Made by a program: the position numbers and the translations under genes. The notes under the pieces were generated by a model that saw only the letters and a list, made by a program, of their open reading frames with translations, was not told the DNA's origin and made no database searches. DNA of 64,000 nt, from NCBI RefSeq assembly GCF_036588685.1, contig NC_086374.1:28760886-28824885 (forward strand). The letters are read 5' to 3'. Source of the stretch: Mytilus trossulus. Lineage: Eukaryota; Mollusca; Bivalvia; Mytilida; Mytilidae. Within the stretch, counting starts at the first letter, position 1, and each line of letters opens with the position of its first letter. Shown here piece after piece: positions 34,499 through 49,400 of the stretch.

Positions 34499-37400
34499 GT
34501 AAGCGATCACCAAGATATGTACATTAAATATAAATAAATATTTCAATTACATTTTTTTACCTACTAAAATACATTCTCGAAGTAATCTTCAATATCAGGA
34601 GCCTTATGGTTTGTAGCGGTTGTCGATTATTGTTGTCTGCTTTAGTTTTAGCTTGTTGTCGTTTTATCATAAATCTGGCTGTTGGGTTTTTGTTTAAATT
34701 GTTTAACTTGTTCCATATGATTTTTGTCTGACTGACTTCAATCATTTACACTTTAACGGTATTTTTTCATGCCAACTGTTATATCCGCTCCAGTATTTAT
34801 TGACCTTTCCTGGTCTCATCATAAAATAAAAATCCCAGATTTTACTAATATATCAATCAAGCCGTCTTCTATTTAGATTCTGAAATAAAAAGAACCTATT
34901 GTACAACCAAGTGAAGTGCATCAACACATTTAAATATTTCCAAAATACAAATTATGTTCAGCTTGTCGACAATATAAGATATTCATTTCTTAAAATCAAT
35001 ATTTGAAAACAATAATACAATCAGGAGTCTATAGTTCACATTTCTAACACTGGTTTGCAATACATAACTAATAACATTAAGCTGTACCAATGCTAGCATC
35101 ATGTTTGCATTTCTTACACAAGTTTTATTTAATGATGATTGAAGTAAAACTATATTCAAAATGTGTACCTTATATACTTAATACGATAAAAAACTGATAT
35201 ACCGTATAGCGGGTTATTTTTGCGGGGTGTAAATTTTCGTTTATTTTAGCGAACAGAACAAAATCGAAAAAAAAATCCGCCAACTTTGTACATGCAAATG
35301 TTTTGATTGAAGTTTTGAACCTTCAAAAGAAAAACTATTAAGAGTATAGTATACCTTTTCTAAGGTAAATCGCGAAATTTCACACCCGCGACAAAACCAT
35401 CTATACAGTAATCGGGACAGTTTTGTTTGTTGTGTCATGTGTACTAATGTTTGGCTGTTTGCATTTTTCATTTTTAGCAATGGCGTTGTCAGTTTTATTT
35501 TCGATTTATGAGTTTGACTGTCCCTTTGGTATCTTTCGTCTCTCTTTTTTTTTCTTCAAAAGTGTAAACAAATCTTGACAATAAATCACTATATGCATTT
35601 ACATTCCTCAATATGAAGATTTCCTTTATTCATCACTAAACATTTTATAAAACCAATATCCATATTTGCATGCCAGTCATAAAGGTTCGACTGCAATTAT
35701 GCTATAGGTCAAAACTTATTTAAATATTCAAAATTTAATACTAAAGCTGAAAGCCTGATTAAAATCGAAATGCTTTTAAAGTTTCGGCAAATATTGCTAC
35801 ATTCGCAAACACTTATAAAAAATAAGAGCTCTGCTTCAGGGAGTTCTAATTTAGAGGGAAAAAAAACCACTGAGCTCATATTTCATAATGTTGTCCGAGT
35901 TCTGTTCCCTTTTCATATTTCAAACTAAATAAAAACTCTTGAACAAGGGTTACTATTGAACAAAAACATTAAAATCAAGAGTAATTACATGACAGACTAT
36001 ATATTGGATTATTCCTGTCTGAGAAGATACAATTTCAATTAGACCGTTTGTTTTTGTTTGTTAATTTTTCTCAAATGACAATCTTTACTTCACCTTGTTA
36101 CATTGTTCAACAACTTATTGAGTATTGAAAAGTTTGAACGACTTTTGTATATTTAGATTGCTTATGTTTATGTTTTTTTTAATATTTTTGTGGTGTTTAT
36201 TAATTATTTTCTTTTTAATCCTTAATTTTATACCTTTTTGTATATCTAGTAAATTGTTTTGGGAAAAAGTGGAATCGTTTTTATATTTTTTTTTTATTTT
36301 CCCGGTTAATTCTAAAAAAACCCAGAAAGAAGTATTTATGAATTGAATAACCTTTATTTAGGAAATGCATTTATTCTTTCTTTTTAGAAGAAGTAGCCAA
36401 AACCATTAATGAACTGGATAACATCTATGGAAGACAATTACGCGAGGTAAGTTTGTAGAACATTCTTATGGTGGTATAGGAGTCTAAATAAAAATGATAG
36501 AATTTGTTCATACTTTGCCAAAACGTAGTATCTATTGATATATGTTGAAATATATAATAAAAATGATAGGTCACCGCGCATTTTCTCAAGCTACAGGACA
36601 CGACAAAATGACACATTTTATTAGGATTATACAAGAAAAAACACTATTTTGTGGTTAGAAACTAAACAAAATGATAGAATGATGTTAAATACTTAAGGAA
36701 AAGATAGCTTTCAGACAATGCTTTGAGAATTTCAAAAGAAAAGATAGGGTCACCGTGCGTCTTTACCGGCTAAAATACAAAATAGAAAAAAAACCATTGT
36801 AGAATCCTTCAGAAAATGCACTATTTTGAGAGTTACCTCCCCTTAAAGGGCAATTTATTTATAAAAAATAAAAAACAAACAAAAATAATTAATTTTTTGA
36901 AAAAATATTATAATGTACAGTGTATAAGTTATATCCTTATAAATTGGTTCTTTTAAATGAAAATTCATATTGAATATCTGCATTCCTGCACCGAATTTTG
37001 CTAACTTGATAGAAAATCTGGTCCTTTGGTTCACTGTTTTTTACAATCCAAGATGGAGGAAGACACCCACACCACCTCAAACTAGATAATAATAATAATG
37101 AGGGGTCTATTGATAGCAAAGATTAACATTCAAACTCTCTTGATCAAGTTTAAAATAAACTGATGCATTTACCAAATTAGATTATAATGTGCTTAAAAGT
37201 GTAGATTTCGCATGCTTACATGTGTTTATATAATACCTGTTAAAGTCAATAGCTCCACGCAATATCTCTATAGATAAACTAGCTCAGTTGAGGGTGCAAG
37301 TGGGCATAGAGGGTGCACGTCCCTCATTTATCAAAAGAGATATTACTTTGAGCATTTATTCAAAACATCCTGGATCCGACACAGAAATAGCTTCATCGTT

Positions 37401-40400
37401 TGTAACTCATAGGTAAAATTTATGGCTGATACGATAATGTTGCAGCTTATTGTATATTTTATTGCATGTATTACATATTACGCGTCTTCCGAAGCCAGTT
37501 TGTCTCGTGAAATAGTGTGCTAATCTATAAAATATTTTAGCGTGTTAAAGTCATATATGCAGGAAAAGATACTTTCTTTATAGATTTATCCCATTTTCGT
37601 TATCTCTTTAATTTGATGCATACTTTAAAAGCTTTTGGTTTGTCCAAAGGCTACAGTGACTGATAGAAACGTATGCAATGATAGTATATATACGACCTAC
37701 ACTAAACGTTCATGATTGTTCATAGGTTATTCATGGAAAGTTGTCTCGGTAAAAATAATAAGAAATCTTATTATTTTAGCATTACGAAAGAGACGTTACA
37801 TGAGGCTAGCATTATAATTTAATGTTCCACAATCAAAATCCGTGGAATCCTGTTTTACGTCAATTTAAACAACTAATTTTACTTATGTCTTAGTTTCAAT
37901 TATTGCTTATATATTTCCCGTATATAAGTACAAAAATGTCTTACAGATGTTTTGAAGAATAGAAGAAAATCCCGTCCATCGTACAGTACTTTGCAATTTT
38001 TTTTTTCGTGTATAAAGCTTTCTTTCAATTTTTAATTGAACTTATACTTTGATAAGTGATTGAATATATTACATTGCATATTGTTTGATACGATTATTTC
38101 AGATAAGTCAACACAGGCAATTACAGGATAAAGACGAAAGCTATATCAGCAATGATAATGCTTTTCAAGGCAACCCACAACTTACGGAAAACTTACGGAC
38201 ACTTGACCAGGAACAAAACAAGGAGGAAAAGGGTCTCGAAGAGGGGTACAAATTTGATAAACCAACGGTAGGTTTTTAAATCTATATTATTCTTGGAAAT
38301 GAAATGAGTAGTAAAGAGGGCGAAAGATACCAAAAGAATAGTCAAACTCATATATCGAAAATAAACTGACAACTCCATGGCTAAAAATGAAAGTGAAAGA
38401 ACATCATCTATATAGCGGGAAGTAAATTTAAAGAAGATTGCTTAACTTCTAGTAGTTATCCTCAATTTAATCTAAAGGAGGAGATTAAACTGAATTCCAT
38501 CAAAGGTTTTAAAATTGAAATATTATTACTTCGTCATACATTCGTCAAACTTTCGATATATAATATACATGTAATTTAGAAAAAGTTGTCTTATTTCAAA
38601 TAGAGTCAATAGAAAGATTCGTCTGTTGATGAGCGGCCAATATTAACAGGTGTTTCATCTGTAAAATCAGAACCTCATTCAATAAAATCTAATAACAAAA
38701 CGCTGGTTTAAGTAAAAAAATTAATATTGAAATATAAGATGTCCATAATATTCATATGACATTAACCTGTTTAGTTTAAAGCCTCTACGAAGCGAAATAA
38801 AGAACCTTAAATAGATTCTAAAATATCCAAGTAAAATGCTTAACTTGCAATGTGATTAAATAAACATGTCAATTCTTATAATAACATCAAACAGCGATGT
38901 TTGCCAACACGATGAAAAAGAACGCTTAAAAGTATACAGCCGATTAGTGGTGAAGTCATTTCTTTCAAACAACTTTACAGCTAATCTTAACAAAAGTAAA
39001 ATAAAAACATACCGAACTTCAAGAAAAAATTTAATTCGCAAAATTCAAAGTAACTGGACAAATTGCAAAATTAAAAGCTCAAACATATCAAACAAAAATA
39101 AAGCATATTCTTGGCTTAATACAGCTATATCCTTAGGTACAAATGTGTGCTTTTTATAGATAGCTCACGATTTCAACTGTATGACAATCGCATGCAATTT
39201 CATAAAGTTAACAATAATGTGTGAACAACTCATCAATGGATTTTAGCTCGAGGAGTTAAAAATATCGTAAATCGTTTTCGGAGTGACAAATTAAAGTAAC
39301 AAAATAAAAAGCAACTCAAGAAGTTTATCATCACACGAGAGGGCTTGTTGTCCAATGTTCAGGTATCTGTGCAATGATTGTAGACTCAAACAAATTAAAA
39401 CAGATGCATTTTTAGGCAAATAAAGATCAATAACTGAGTACTTTCTTTAGACAGAATTCTTATGAACTAAAATAATCTAAATACACGTTGAATCTAAAAT
39501 TGTAGAATTGTCATACATGTAACGCAAAATTCAAACATATTACTGTTTGCTGCAACTCAAAATTTAAAGCCTTAATCGACAATTATTGCCAAAACATCAG
39601 CGCGTCGTTATAGGGAGATATTTTGTAAAACTTAATCAAAAAGTAATCAAAAAGGGCTTTCGTCTGATGTGGATCTCATATAATGTTTTAGATATAAACT
39701 TGCCGGCAAAGGTCTGGGTCGAAAATTTCCATGTTTTATTTTTTATTTTGACTCAAATCGTTACCATTTTCAAAATAGGCATTCAGACATTAGAACATAT
39801 CGGCACAACAAAACGATACTTGAAGATCAGTTAACACTTGAAAACATTGATTTTTTGTCTTTTTTTTACAGGATCTTGACCCTGATTCGGATTTGGCGTT
39901 TTTATTCAATGGAATGAGTATTGATGACCACGGAGTAGTACACCAGGTACTATTCACTTCATAGATAATATATGTATTCAGTTTTGCCTTCTAATCTGAA
40001 GATTATGATTTATGTTTTTTAAGATAAACAATGTGTATTTACAAAATGAAACTTACACATACCCTTTTTTCATCATATGTTCATCTCGTTGTTAAAACAT
40101 AATAAAAGGTGTACTATTAAAAAAACTTAAATGCAGTAAACAAAATTTATCTGAAAATAAGGAGATGTTATATGATTCAGAAAGACAACTATTCAATAGA
40201 TATAAAAAAGAAGATGTGGTAAAATGGTCAATGAGACAACTGTCCACAAGAGACCAAAATGACACAGACATTATTAACTATAGGTCACTGTTCGGCATTC
40301 AACAATGAGCAAAGCCCATACTTTATTTTATTATATTAAGACATCTTAACACACTGCCTATCAACTATCAACAAATATTGCATGTGAAAAGCCACGACAT

Positions 40401-43400
40401 CACACAGTAAAAACTAATTTAAATGAGAAAACTAGCAATACTATGTAAGTTGCAACTATCGAAAATTTTCCTTATGTCGGAACTACAATATCCTTTCCTT
40501 TTTCACGAATATGACCTACCGAATTAGACTATTTACAGGATTTGTAATAATATAAGCAACACGATAGGTGCCACATGTGGAGCAAAATCTGCTTGCCCTT
40601 CTGGAGCACCTGAGATCACCCCAATTTTTTGGTGGGGTGTGTGTTGCTTAGTCTTTAGTTTTCTGTGTTGGGTCTTCTGTACTATTTTTGTCTGTTTGTC
40701 TTTTCATTTTCAGCCATGATGTTGTCAATTTATTTTCTATCTATGAGTTTGATTCTCCCTGTTGTATCATTCGGCCCTCTTTTATGTAGATTCTTGAAAA
40801 TTATTTAATTTAAATTGTTGAAAAACCTCCACGGAGGAATGCCAATATATCGCCAAAAAAAAAGCAAAAAAAACCTTGAACTGTAACATAAATAATATAA
40901 TGTAAAAGTATGTTCATTTTAAATTTGAAACACGTTTGTTTTTCATTATTGTTTTTGATTGCCCTCTTGGTCTTTTGTGTATCTTCTTTGAAATGAGATT
41001 GTTAGATTCAATTGTGATAGGAGGGTATTATCAGTAAATATTAAAATTTGCGAATATACTTAAAATATTAAAGTTTTTAAAACTGTTTAATGATGATGAT
41101 TTGATAAATATGTACTGTAATTGTTGTCCTCAATGCTCTTCAACTACGTACTTTATTTGGCCTTTTTAACTTTTTTGGAATCGAGCGTCACTGATGAGTC
41201 TACTGTAGACGAAACGCGCGTCTGGCGTATATACAAAATTTAGTCCAGGTATCTATGATGAGTGTATGGACATGCTCTGAGTTATGATGCTCATAAACGG
41301 TTTTCTATCATTTAAACATAGGTGGCCTGTTGCAAGGCTAAATTTCTGTCCCTATCCAAAATACCCTCATTTTCCAGTGGCAGTCCAAAATACCCGACCA
41401 TCATCCCAGATGGCCTCTATCGTATCAACCTACCTATTGTATTTATTGTGAATTTGTTCTCGTCCTGAATATGCATGAAATATTTGCCACTGGACGTTAA
41501 GCAACCAACAATCAATCAATCAATCATTTAAACATTTGGTCGTTCACGTTCTAGAAGTAAGTTATAAATAAAACATCTGGAAGTTGAATTGTTGTCAACT
41601 GTTTAATTCGTCCCAATACTTTTGTCGATTTCAATTTCATTTTCCTATATTTGCTTAAACGTCTAGGATTTAAAGTTTTAGGGATTTAACGTTCCCCACT
41701 TTAGACGCAATATATACGAAATATTTACATTGAACATTGCATCGATAAAATATTCCTTTTTGTACATATTAAAGCGGTTTCTGATGATATACATTCTCTT
41801 TGGCAGAATCACATGTTACATTGAAATTGATATGAAAGATTTGTAGTTGGTTTAGATGTTATTATAAAAGTCACCTTCAAAATATTTTTACTATAAAAGA
41901 ATAACAATGACTAAAGTGATACAATAGCACAGTAACCACATAATGATATTTTTGCATGTCTGCATTTCTTTTCATTATTACCATAATATAAAAAACGAAG
42001 ATTTGGTATGATTGCTAATGAGACAACTGTCCACAAGATACCAAAATGACACACATATTAACAACTATATTTCACCGTACGGCCTTTCACAATGAACAAA
42101 GCCCATACCGCAGAGTCAGCTATAAAAAGCCCCGATATGACAATTTAAAAGAATTCAAACGACAAAACTTACAGATTTATTCATATAAAAAATGAACGAA
42201 AATGAGATATGTAACACATAAACAAAGGACAACCACTAAATTACAGGCGCCTGACTCAGGACAAGATACATTAATAATGTGGCGGAGCTAAACATGTTAG
42301 CGGGATCCCAGCCCTTCCCCTCACCTGGGATAGAGGTATAACAGTACAACATAAGAACGAACTATAAAAATCAGTTGAAAATGGCTTTACTTATCAAATG
42401 GACAAAAATACAATAATGAAATTGAGAATGGAAATGGGGAAAGTGTCAAAGAGACAACAACCCGATTAAAGAAAAAAACAACAGCAGAAGGTCACCAACA
42501 GGTCTTCAGTGTAGCGAGAAATTTCCGCGACCGGAGGCGTCCTTGAGCTGGCCCCTAAACAGATATATACTAGTTTAGTGATAATGAACGCCATACTAAT
42601 TTCAAAATTGTAAACAAGAAACTAAAATTAAAATAATACAAGACTAACAAAGGCCAGAGGATCCTGACTTGGGACAGGAGCAAAAATGCGGCGGGTTTAA
42701 ACAGGTTTGTCGATCTCAACCCCCCCCCCCCCATATACCTCTAGCCAATGTAGAAAAGAAAACGCATAACAATACGCACATTAAAATTCAGTTCAAGAGA
42801 AGTCCGAATCTGATTTCAGAAGATGTAACTAAAGAAAATAAAAAAATGACAATAATACATAAATAACAACAGACTACTAGCAGTTAACTGACATGCAATA
42901 ACCATATTAATGACATTTGTTTTCTGTTTTAGCCCATTGGACGTCATATCAAAGACAAAACAAGAGCCGTTGCAGACAACTTAGATTACCATCCATTCCC
43001 TCCTTCTGTGAGTGGTTTTCTTTTAAAAATTTTAGCTTATGACAACATTTGTATGCCAATTGAACCCATCAGTCTTGACAACAAATATAAAAGTAACGTC
43101 TAGTGATATGAATATAAAAGAACAATATTTAATATATGATGACGGAACACTCGCATTCCTTTCCAATTTGATTTCGTAAATGTACATGTTCCAGTCAACA
43201 CAAGAAACGATACACAAGTTTGAACTTCGAGTTATCATGAAATATAAAAATTTAAAAAAAAACCTATTTTGTTATCCAATGAAAAACATTCAATTACAAA
43301 GCAAATGCAAATGATGAAAAGGATTTGACCAAAATGGAAAGTTAGAAAGTACCGAGCTATTGAGGAAAATGATGACAAGAATCGGAACTTTATTTCTAAA

Positions 43401-46400
43401 AAGAGAATAAGGCATTCCAATATCTGCAAAGGCATTCAAAATTTCAAGCAGGCATTGTTTAGACCTGTTGGTGACCTTCCGCTGTTGTGTTTTTTTATTT
43501 TGGTCGGGTGGTTGTCTCTTTGACACATTCCCCATTTCCATTCTCAATTTTATTGTTTAGGTTTAAAAGTGTTAATACCAGTATCATTATGCACATTTTT
43601 CGAATGATATAATTTTTTCCTTATCTACATAGCATCGTCTATTCTTGACGATCCGGTTCTTAGTAAATTTGCTGGTTGGTCCTTTTTATAGACTTCTATA
43701 TCTATATATATATATATAACTCGTCTACATCAACCCAACAATGTTAGACCTGTAAATTTACTTTCGAAAATGTTTTGTTCTTCCCTCGCCGGGATTCGAA
43801 CCCATGCTACTGCGATATCGTGACACCAAATCGCCTGCATTGTAGCCGCCCCGCTAGACCACACGACCACCTGGGCTTCATAAAAATGAAGCTTTCGCTG
43901 GCCATGTGTTACCTCTCCACGTCAGTGTTTATCTAGCGGCGTACTACAGTACATGATATATAAGGCATGGAGATGTATATATACATATATATACAAAAAA
44001 AGTTTCTTTTCAAGCGGTGTACATATATATACAACTAGTCTAAACATCAACTCAACAATGTTAGATCTGTAAATTTGCTTTCGCAAATTTTTTGTTCTTC
44101 CCTCTCCGGGATTCGAACCCATGCTACTGTAATATCGTGACACCAAATCGCCTGCACTGCAGCCGTCCCGCTAGACAACACGACCACCTTGGCTATACAA
44201 TAATAAAGCTTTCGGTGGTCGTGTGTTACCTTTCCTCGTCAGTTTTATCTAGAGGCGTACTACAGTAAATTACATTTAAGGCATTGAGATGTTATTGTTA
44301 CAGATCAGCTCAATTATCTATAGTAAAACATCCTACAAATTAATGCAAGATACAGTCACAGAAAATAATTATATTTATAAGTACGTCTGAGTCAGTGACA
44401 ACTCTATTACAGATTTATCCATCGGATCACCAGCAATGATGGTGATACATGGCTGTGTACATTATGTATTCAGGTATCTTTCGTCCCTCTTTTATGTATA
44501 TAAAACTCGTCTTAACATCAACCCAACAATGTTAGAGGTGTAAATTTGCTTTAAAACATATTTACAGATCTAACATTGTTGGGTTGATGTTTAGACGAGT
44601 TGTATGTACATAATGTACACAGCAATGTATCACCACCATTGATGGTGATCCGATGGATAAATATGTTGTAGAGTTATCACTGACTCAGACGTACTTATAT
44701 ATATATATATATATATATATGTATACAACTCGTCCAAACAGCGGATCCCCAGCAGTGATGGTGATAAATAGCTGTGTATATTCTGTATATACAACTCGTC
44801 TAAACATCAACCCAACAATGTTAGATCTGTAAATTTGCTTTCTTAAATATTTTGTTCTTCCTTCGCCGGGATTCGAACCCGTGCTACTCAAATGTATACA
44901 TCAAACACAGTTGAATGAATCTTAGGTCAATTTGAAACAAATCGATTTTTATTGCCGCCTTGTAGTCAGCACACCGTGTCTTATTATTAGGTATTGTACC
45001 CGTCAGTTCATAGTTTGTTCATGTGAGTAGGCGAAACATATTTCAATTTTTGTCAGCACCCTCTAACCTTCAATGACAAAAAATATAACAATATGAAAAG
45101 ATAAAACATTGTCGTCTAGTTCCGAAAAAACGGCATGTCGAATATCCCAAGAGTATAAAACAATAATTGCTTTTAGAGCTTGTTTAGATAATGCGTATTT
45201 GTGCTTAAGAATAATGTTGTAATTAGAATTGACAACGCAAAATTGTAACCTAGGTTTAAAGTATTGTGTAGCTATTTAACATTGTAAAAGAACAGCAGAC
45301 GAAAGAGGGTGTCTAAAATATGAAACTCAGAGAATAGTGAAGAGAGTCAAACATTAATGGGACTATTTCATATTGATAAAATCATATATTGTTGAATGAA
45401 GACGGATATGTCATCTTTGTTCAACATTAATCCGCAACTGAACAATTCCCCTTATAATGACACCGTATGTAAGAATCATGGGTTTTGATTGTTTGATAGA
45501 ATTGTATTTTTCGCCAATTTACTGTTTTCAATGAATATCTTTCATTTTTAACGTCGCCGAGTTATATGCGAAAAGGATATGCCTTTTTTACCCATCTGCC
45601 GTGGTGTTTGCCAAAAATACTCTATCCGACGGGACGCTTGTAACGTCACGATCATCAATGCGTTTTTGAACACTAACACCCGGTGTAACTAAACAGATTT
45701 AGCATGTTCTTGATGTGTATTTGCCAAAAAAAAAAAGTCTTGAGAATGAATTTCCCTCGACTTACGGCTCGCGAAATTTAACATTTTCTCGACTGCTATT
45801 TTTTGCAAATACCCCCTCCTTAACTTGATATATCTGTTAAATGTTTTGTATTGTTGATCGATATTTGAGCGCCTGTCCTACGTTTGACCTTTGGTTCTGT
45901 GCGATCATTTTAAATTTTTGTTGTTAATTTCTTTCGAGGTATAGTCTCGCCTCAATTTTGCTGAACTGGTATATAGTATTGTATAAGGGTCAGCTTAGTC
46001 TGCCCTGTTTGCATGAGTTTTCGATGACCGAGACACTGATTTGTTCAATTATTCATTAAGTAAAAGAAAATAACAACCATAACAAATTCTGAGGAAAATG
46101 CTCTGTAAAAAAAGTTGATTTAACCTGGCTTTATTGCGAGATAAACCTCTCACTTATGTGCTAGACGATCAAATTCAGATATAATTGCAACAATGGGTGA
46201 ATAAAACAAACAGACATAATAGGTGAAAATGTAAAAAAAATAGATGTATAACAGTCAACAATTTGGAATGATCTTAAAAACTATAAAAATATGTCGACAT
46301 AGAAAAAGATAAAGATTGCTAATGCTAATACATAAAATAACCAAAGATACAGGATTGAAATTTTTCTCGTCATAACTTCTTAATCTCGTAATGAATGTAA

Positions 46401-49400
46401 ATGAAATTTTCACATGAGTAAAAGGGAACCGGTAGAAAATTAGCTTTCTGTTTTCATAATTCTAATAGTTTTATTGCAGGTATATATTTGTTTCTTTTTT
46501 AGGATCCATCTAAGAGAAATTTTGCCCGGACTTTTAATTTTTGGCCGGACGGAATTGTTCCTTATGAGATCAATTCAACGTTTAGTAAGTTGATTTACAT
46601 TGATGACAATTGCAAATAAATAATTTACAGGTCTTAAACTGTACATTTTATTATATTTTATCATATACATACTTGTACATATATGTATTATTAGATACCA
46701 AATGAAACAATTAAACCACAAAAAGATGACATTTTGTATAGCTTTTGGTTTCCAAATTTAGTCAACTAGTCAAGTTGTCAAACATTCAAATAACGTGTTC
46801 CCTGTTCAATATGAAAATCAATGCTTGCATAATTTAAATACATGGTGTATACATGATTACCAGTTAAACAATCTAATATGAGGCAGGCGTTACCTGTGAA
46901 AGGACACGAAGTCCGTATCAAATGCATTTTGTGTAATTGATACGGACTTCGTGTTCTTTCATGTTGGTTCTATGTTACTCAAAGTCTCCTGACAAAAGAG
47001 ACCGGAAATGAAATAGAAATAGTTTTCTGCGTAGATGCGGAAAAATTAAACAGTAAGACAAAAGTTAACGATTTTGTGTTCATTAGTTCATTAGAAATTA
47101 CATTTTTTTTATTTTTTTTTATTGATTTTTTTACTGTTAAGGGGGACTTCGCCCACTTATAAATGTATACATTGTTTGCATTAAAATACGGATTTATGGA
47201 ATTACAAGTCTTTGACCCGCCGCAGATTTTCATTTGAAACTCCGCGGAGTACATTCGAAATATTCTTTTATTATGACAATACAAGGAGAAGATATTTAAG
47301 GACAATACAAACTGTAATTCGACGACAAACACGCAATACCAAGGCCACGTTAATCAAGACGTAGAACTTACGGTTCCATATTCGTATTGCAGGCTGTTAA
47401 TGTCAATTTATCGATAGTGTCTTAGATATTGCAATTTCATATTCATGGTATAATTTTTTAAATTTATTGATTGTGTCAAATACCCTAGTGTAACGTTTTT
47501 GAAGAGAGCATGGCTTTTAATGCAATCATAAGAGACGACACAGAGGTAACATTCAGATGAAATCAGTACAGTTTAATTTTGAGTTTATTCGATTCCTTCT
47601 GGTAAGCTTGGTATGGTATTTCCCAAATCAGTTTTTAAACGTCGGCAAATTCTTCGGATATTTTGAAAATTTGTAACCATGAAGCATGTATGTCAAAATT
47701 TTATGTTTCAAATTAATTGAATTTGTGCCGATGATTTTGATAATTGATTTTCACTGCGAAAGTTTGCAACATATATTAACCTTCAACCAACACTTATAGT
47801 CTTAAAAACAACTAATGATTTGATCATTCTACAATCGAACAGACCCTTACAGTTCTATCTCTAGGACATCTTTATCAATTTATATAGTTCAGTTTTTAGT
47901 TGATTTAATTTATAATTAGTCTTTATATCTAATTAGTTTTGTTTGTTCGGCTATTTATTTTTTCTTGTTCTTTAAATTCCTTTATCTATTTTCTCTACAT
48001 TTTATAGTATTTCAAACACAATATTCTGATATATAATAATTCTAATATTCGACAATAGAATAAAGACTCTTAGTTTTCTAGGACACCTTTATCAATGAAT
48101 ATAGTTATATATTTAGTTTATCTTATTCATTATCCTTTTTAATACATTATTAGTGTCATTTTTTTGCCGATGTATAATTGTGTTGGCATTTTTCACAAGC
48201 AAAATACTGTTTACTAAATCATTTCAGAAAACGTCTTTGGCATATACGCCTTATAGATAAAGCTTAACCCCAGTAGTTTCCTTATTCCCTCTCCTTCTGT
48301 AAAAGCCACCTAAAACATTAAATTATGAAGACAATTTGTGTATTTGCAGATGCTAAACAAAGAATACAAATTATTGATGCAGTAGCAGAGTTTAATAAAA
48401 AAACATGTGTAAAGTGGATACCATATGACAGCAATACTCATATTCACTACGTTGAATTCATAACTCATCGGTGAGTTTATATAGGAGCATTATTCCATTT
48501 GTCAAAGATTCCAATAACTTATCACTAATGATAACAAAAATCAAAAACCAATACCGCACCGTATAGCAGACTACATACACCATCATTACCCGACTCCTGT
48601 AACGCTTACTCTGAGGAAAGCAGATACCAGAAAGTCTGATTTTGTACAGGAACAACATGTGGTTGGGTTGAACTGGTTGTACATGCGTCAAAACCTTTCA
48701 CTTTGTCTTCATTTATTTACTTTAAGCACACACTGAAATATTTTCACAGTAAGGCTATGAATATGACGACCAGTAGCTTGAACATAGAGTAAAAACAGCC
48801 ACAGAATTTTGTAAAGAGAACCACATTGTATTCGTCTCTGCAGGAAGCTAAATACGTTAAATCTGAAAAATTTCCAGCCTTTTTGTTATCTATTTCTAAG
48901 TTATATCAATTCTAAGAATTTATGAAACTCGGTAAATATAAAAAAGAAGATGTGGTATGATTGCCAATGAGACAACTATCCACAAAAGACCAAAATGACA
49001 CAAACATTACCAATTATAGGTCACCGTACGGCCTTCAACAATGAGCAAAGCCCATACCGCATATAGTCAGCTATAAAAGGCCCCAATAAGACAATGTAAA
49101 ACAATTCAAGCGAGAAAACTAACGGCCTTATTTATGTAAAAAAATGAACGAAAAACAAATATGTAACACATAAACAAACGACAACCACTGAATTACAGGC
49201 TCCTGACTTGGGACAGGCACATACATAAATAATGTGGCGGGGTTAAACATGTTAGCGGGATCCCAACCCTTAACCCTAAAGGCTTAACTCATCAGATAGA
49301 CAAAAAATAAAAGTGGACGTGGCCGGGTACTTATACATCCCGACACAAAAAGACACAATGAATAGATCTGAGAGCACTCGCAGTTATCTGACAGCTAGTT

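Larger units (their letters stand above)
30525..34830. repeat. Segmental duplication, copy B (partner at 2822-11385)
   Basis: Collinear with copy A but without its 3.08-kb transposon (junction near 31965), the 9.05-9.89-kb segment and the MITE. It instead carries an insert of about 700 bases at 32089-32792. It lacks about 260 bases of A (3073-3335), joining 'catttggacgatgaaatcatt' directly to 'cagaaggaac'. The copy ends inside intron 1 of the astacin gene, so B contains the gene's 5' flank and exon 1. Confidence 0.85.
34835..36387 (+). other. Astacin intron 1 (rest of it), with a MITE and R2
   Basis: No ORF of note; the T-rich ORF at 36125-36346 is low-complexity. A MITE (35199-35410) and an R2 fragment are described separately. 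Confidence 0.5.

Noticed and set aside
36125..36346. 73-codon ORF with predicted membrane-like hydrophobicity
   Set aside because: Extremely T-rich sequence gives Phe/Leu/Ile by composition; no splice or start evidence.
43786..43876. tRNA gene
   Set aside because: A and B boxes are present, but spacing and the middle do not form a normal cloverleaf, and it occurs as several copies with a common tail, so it is a SINE head.
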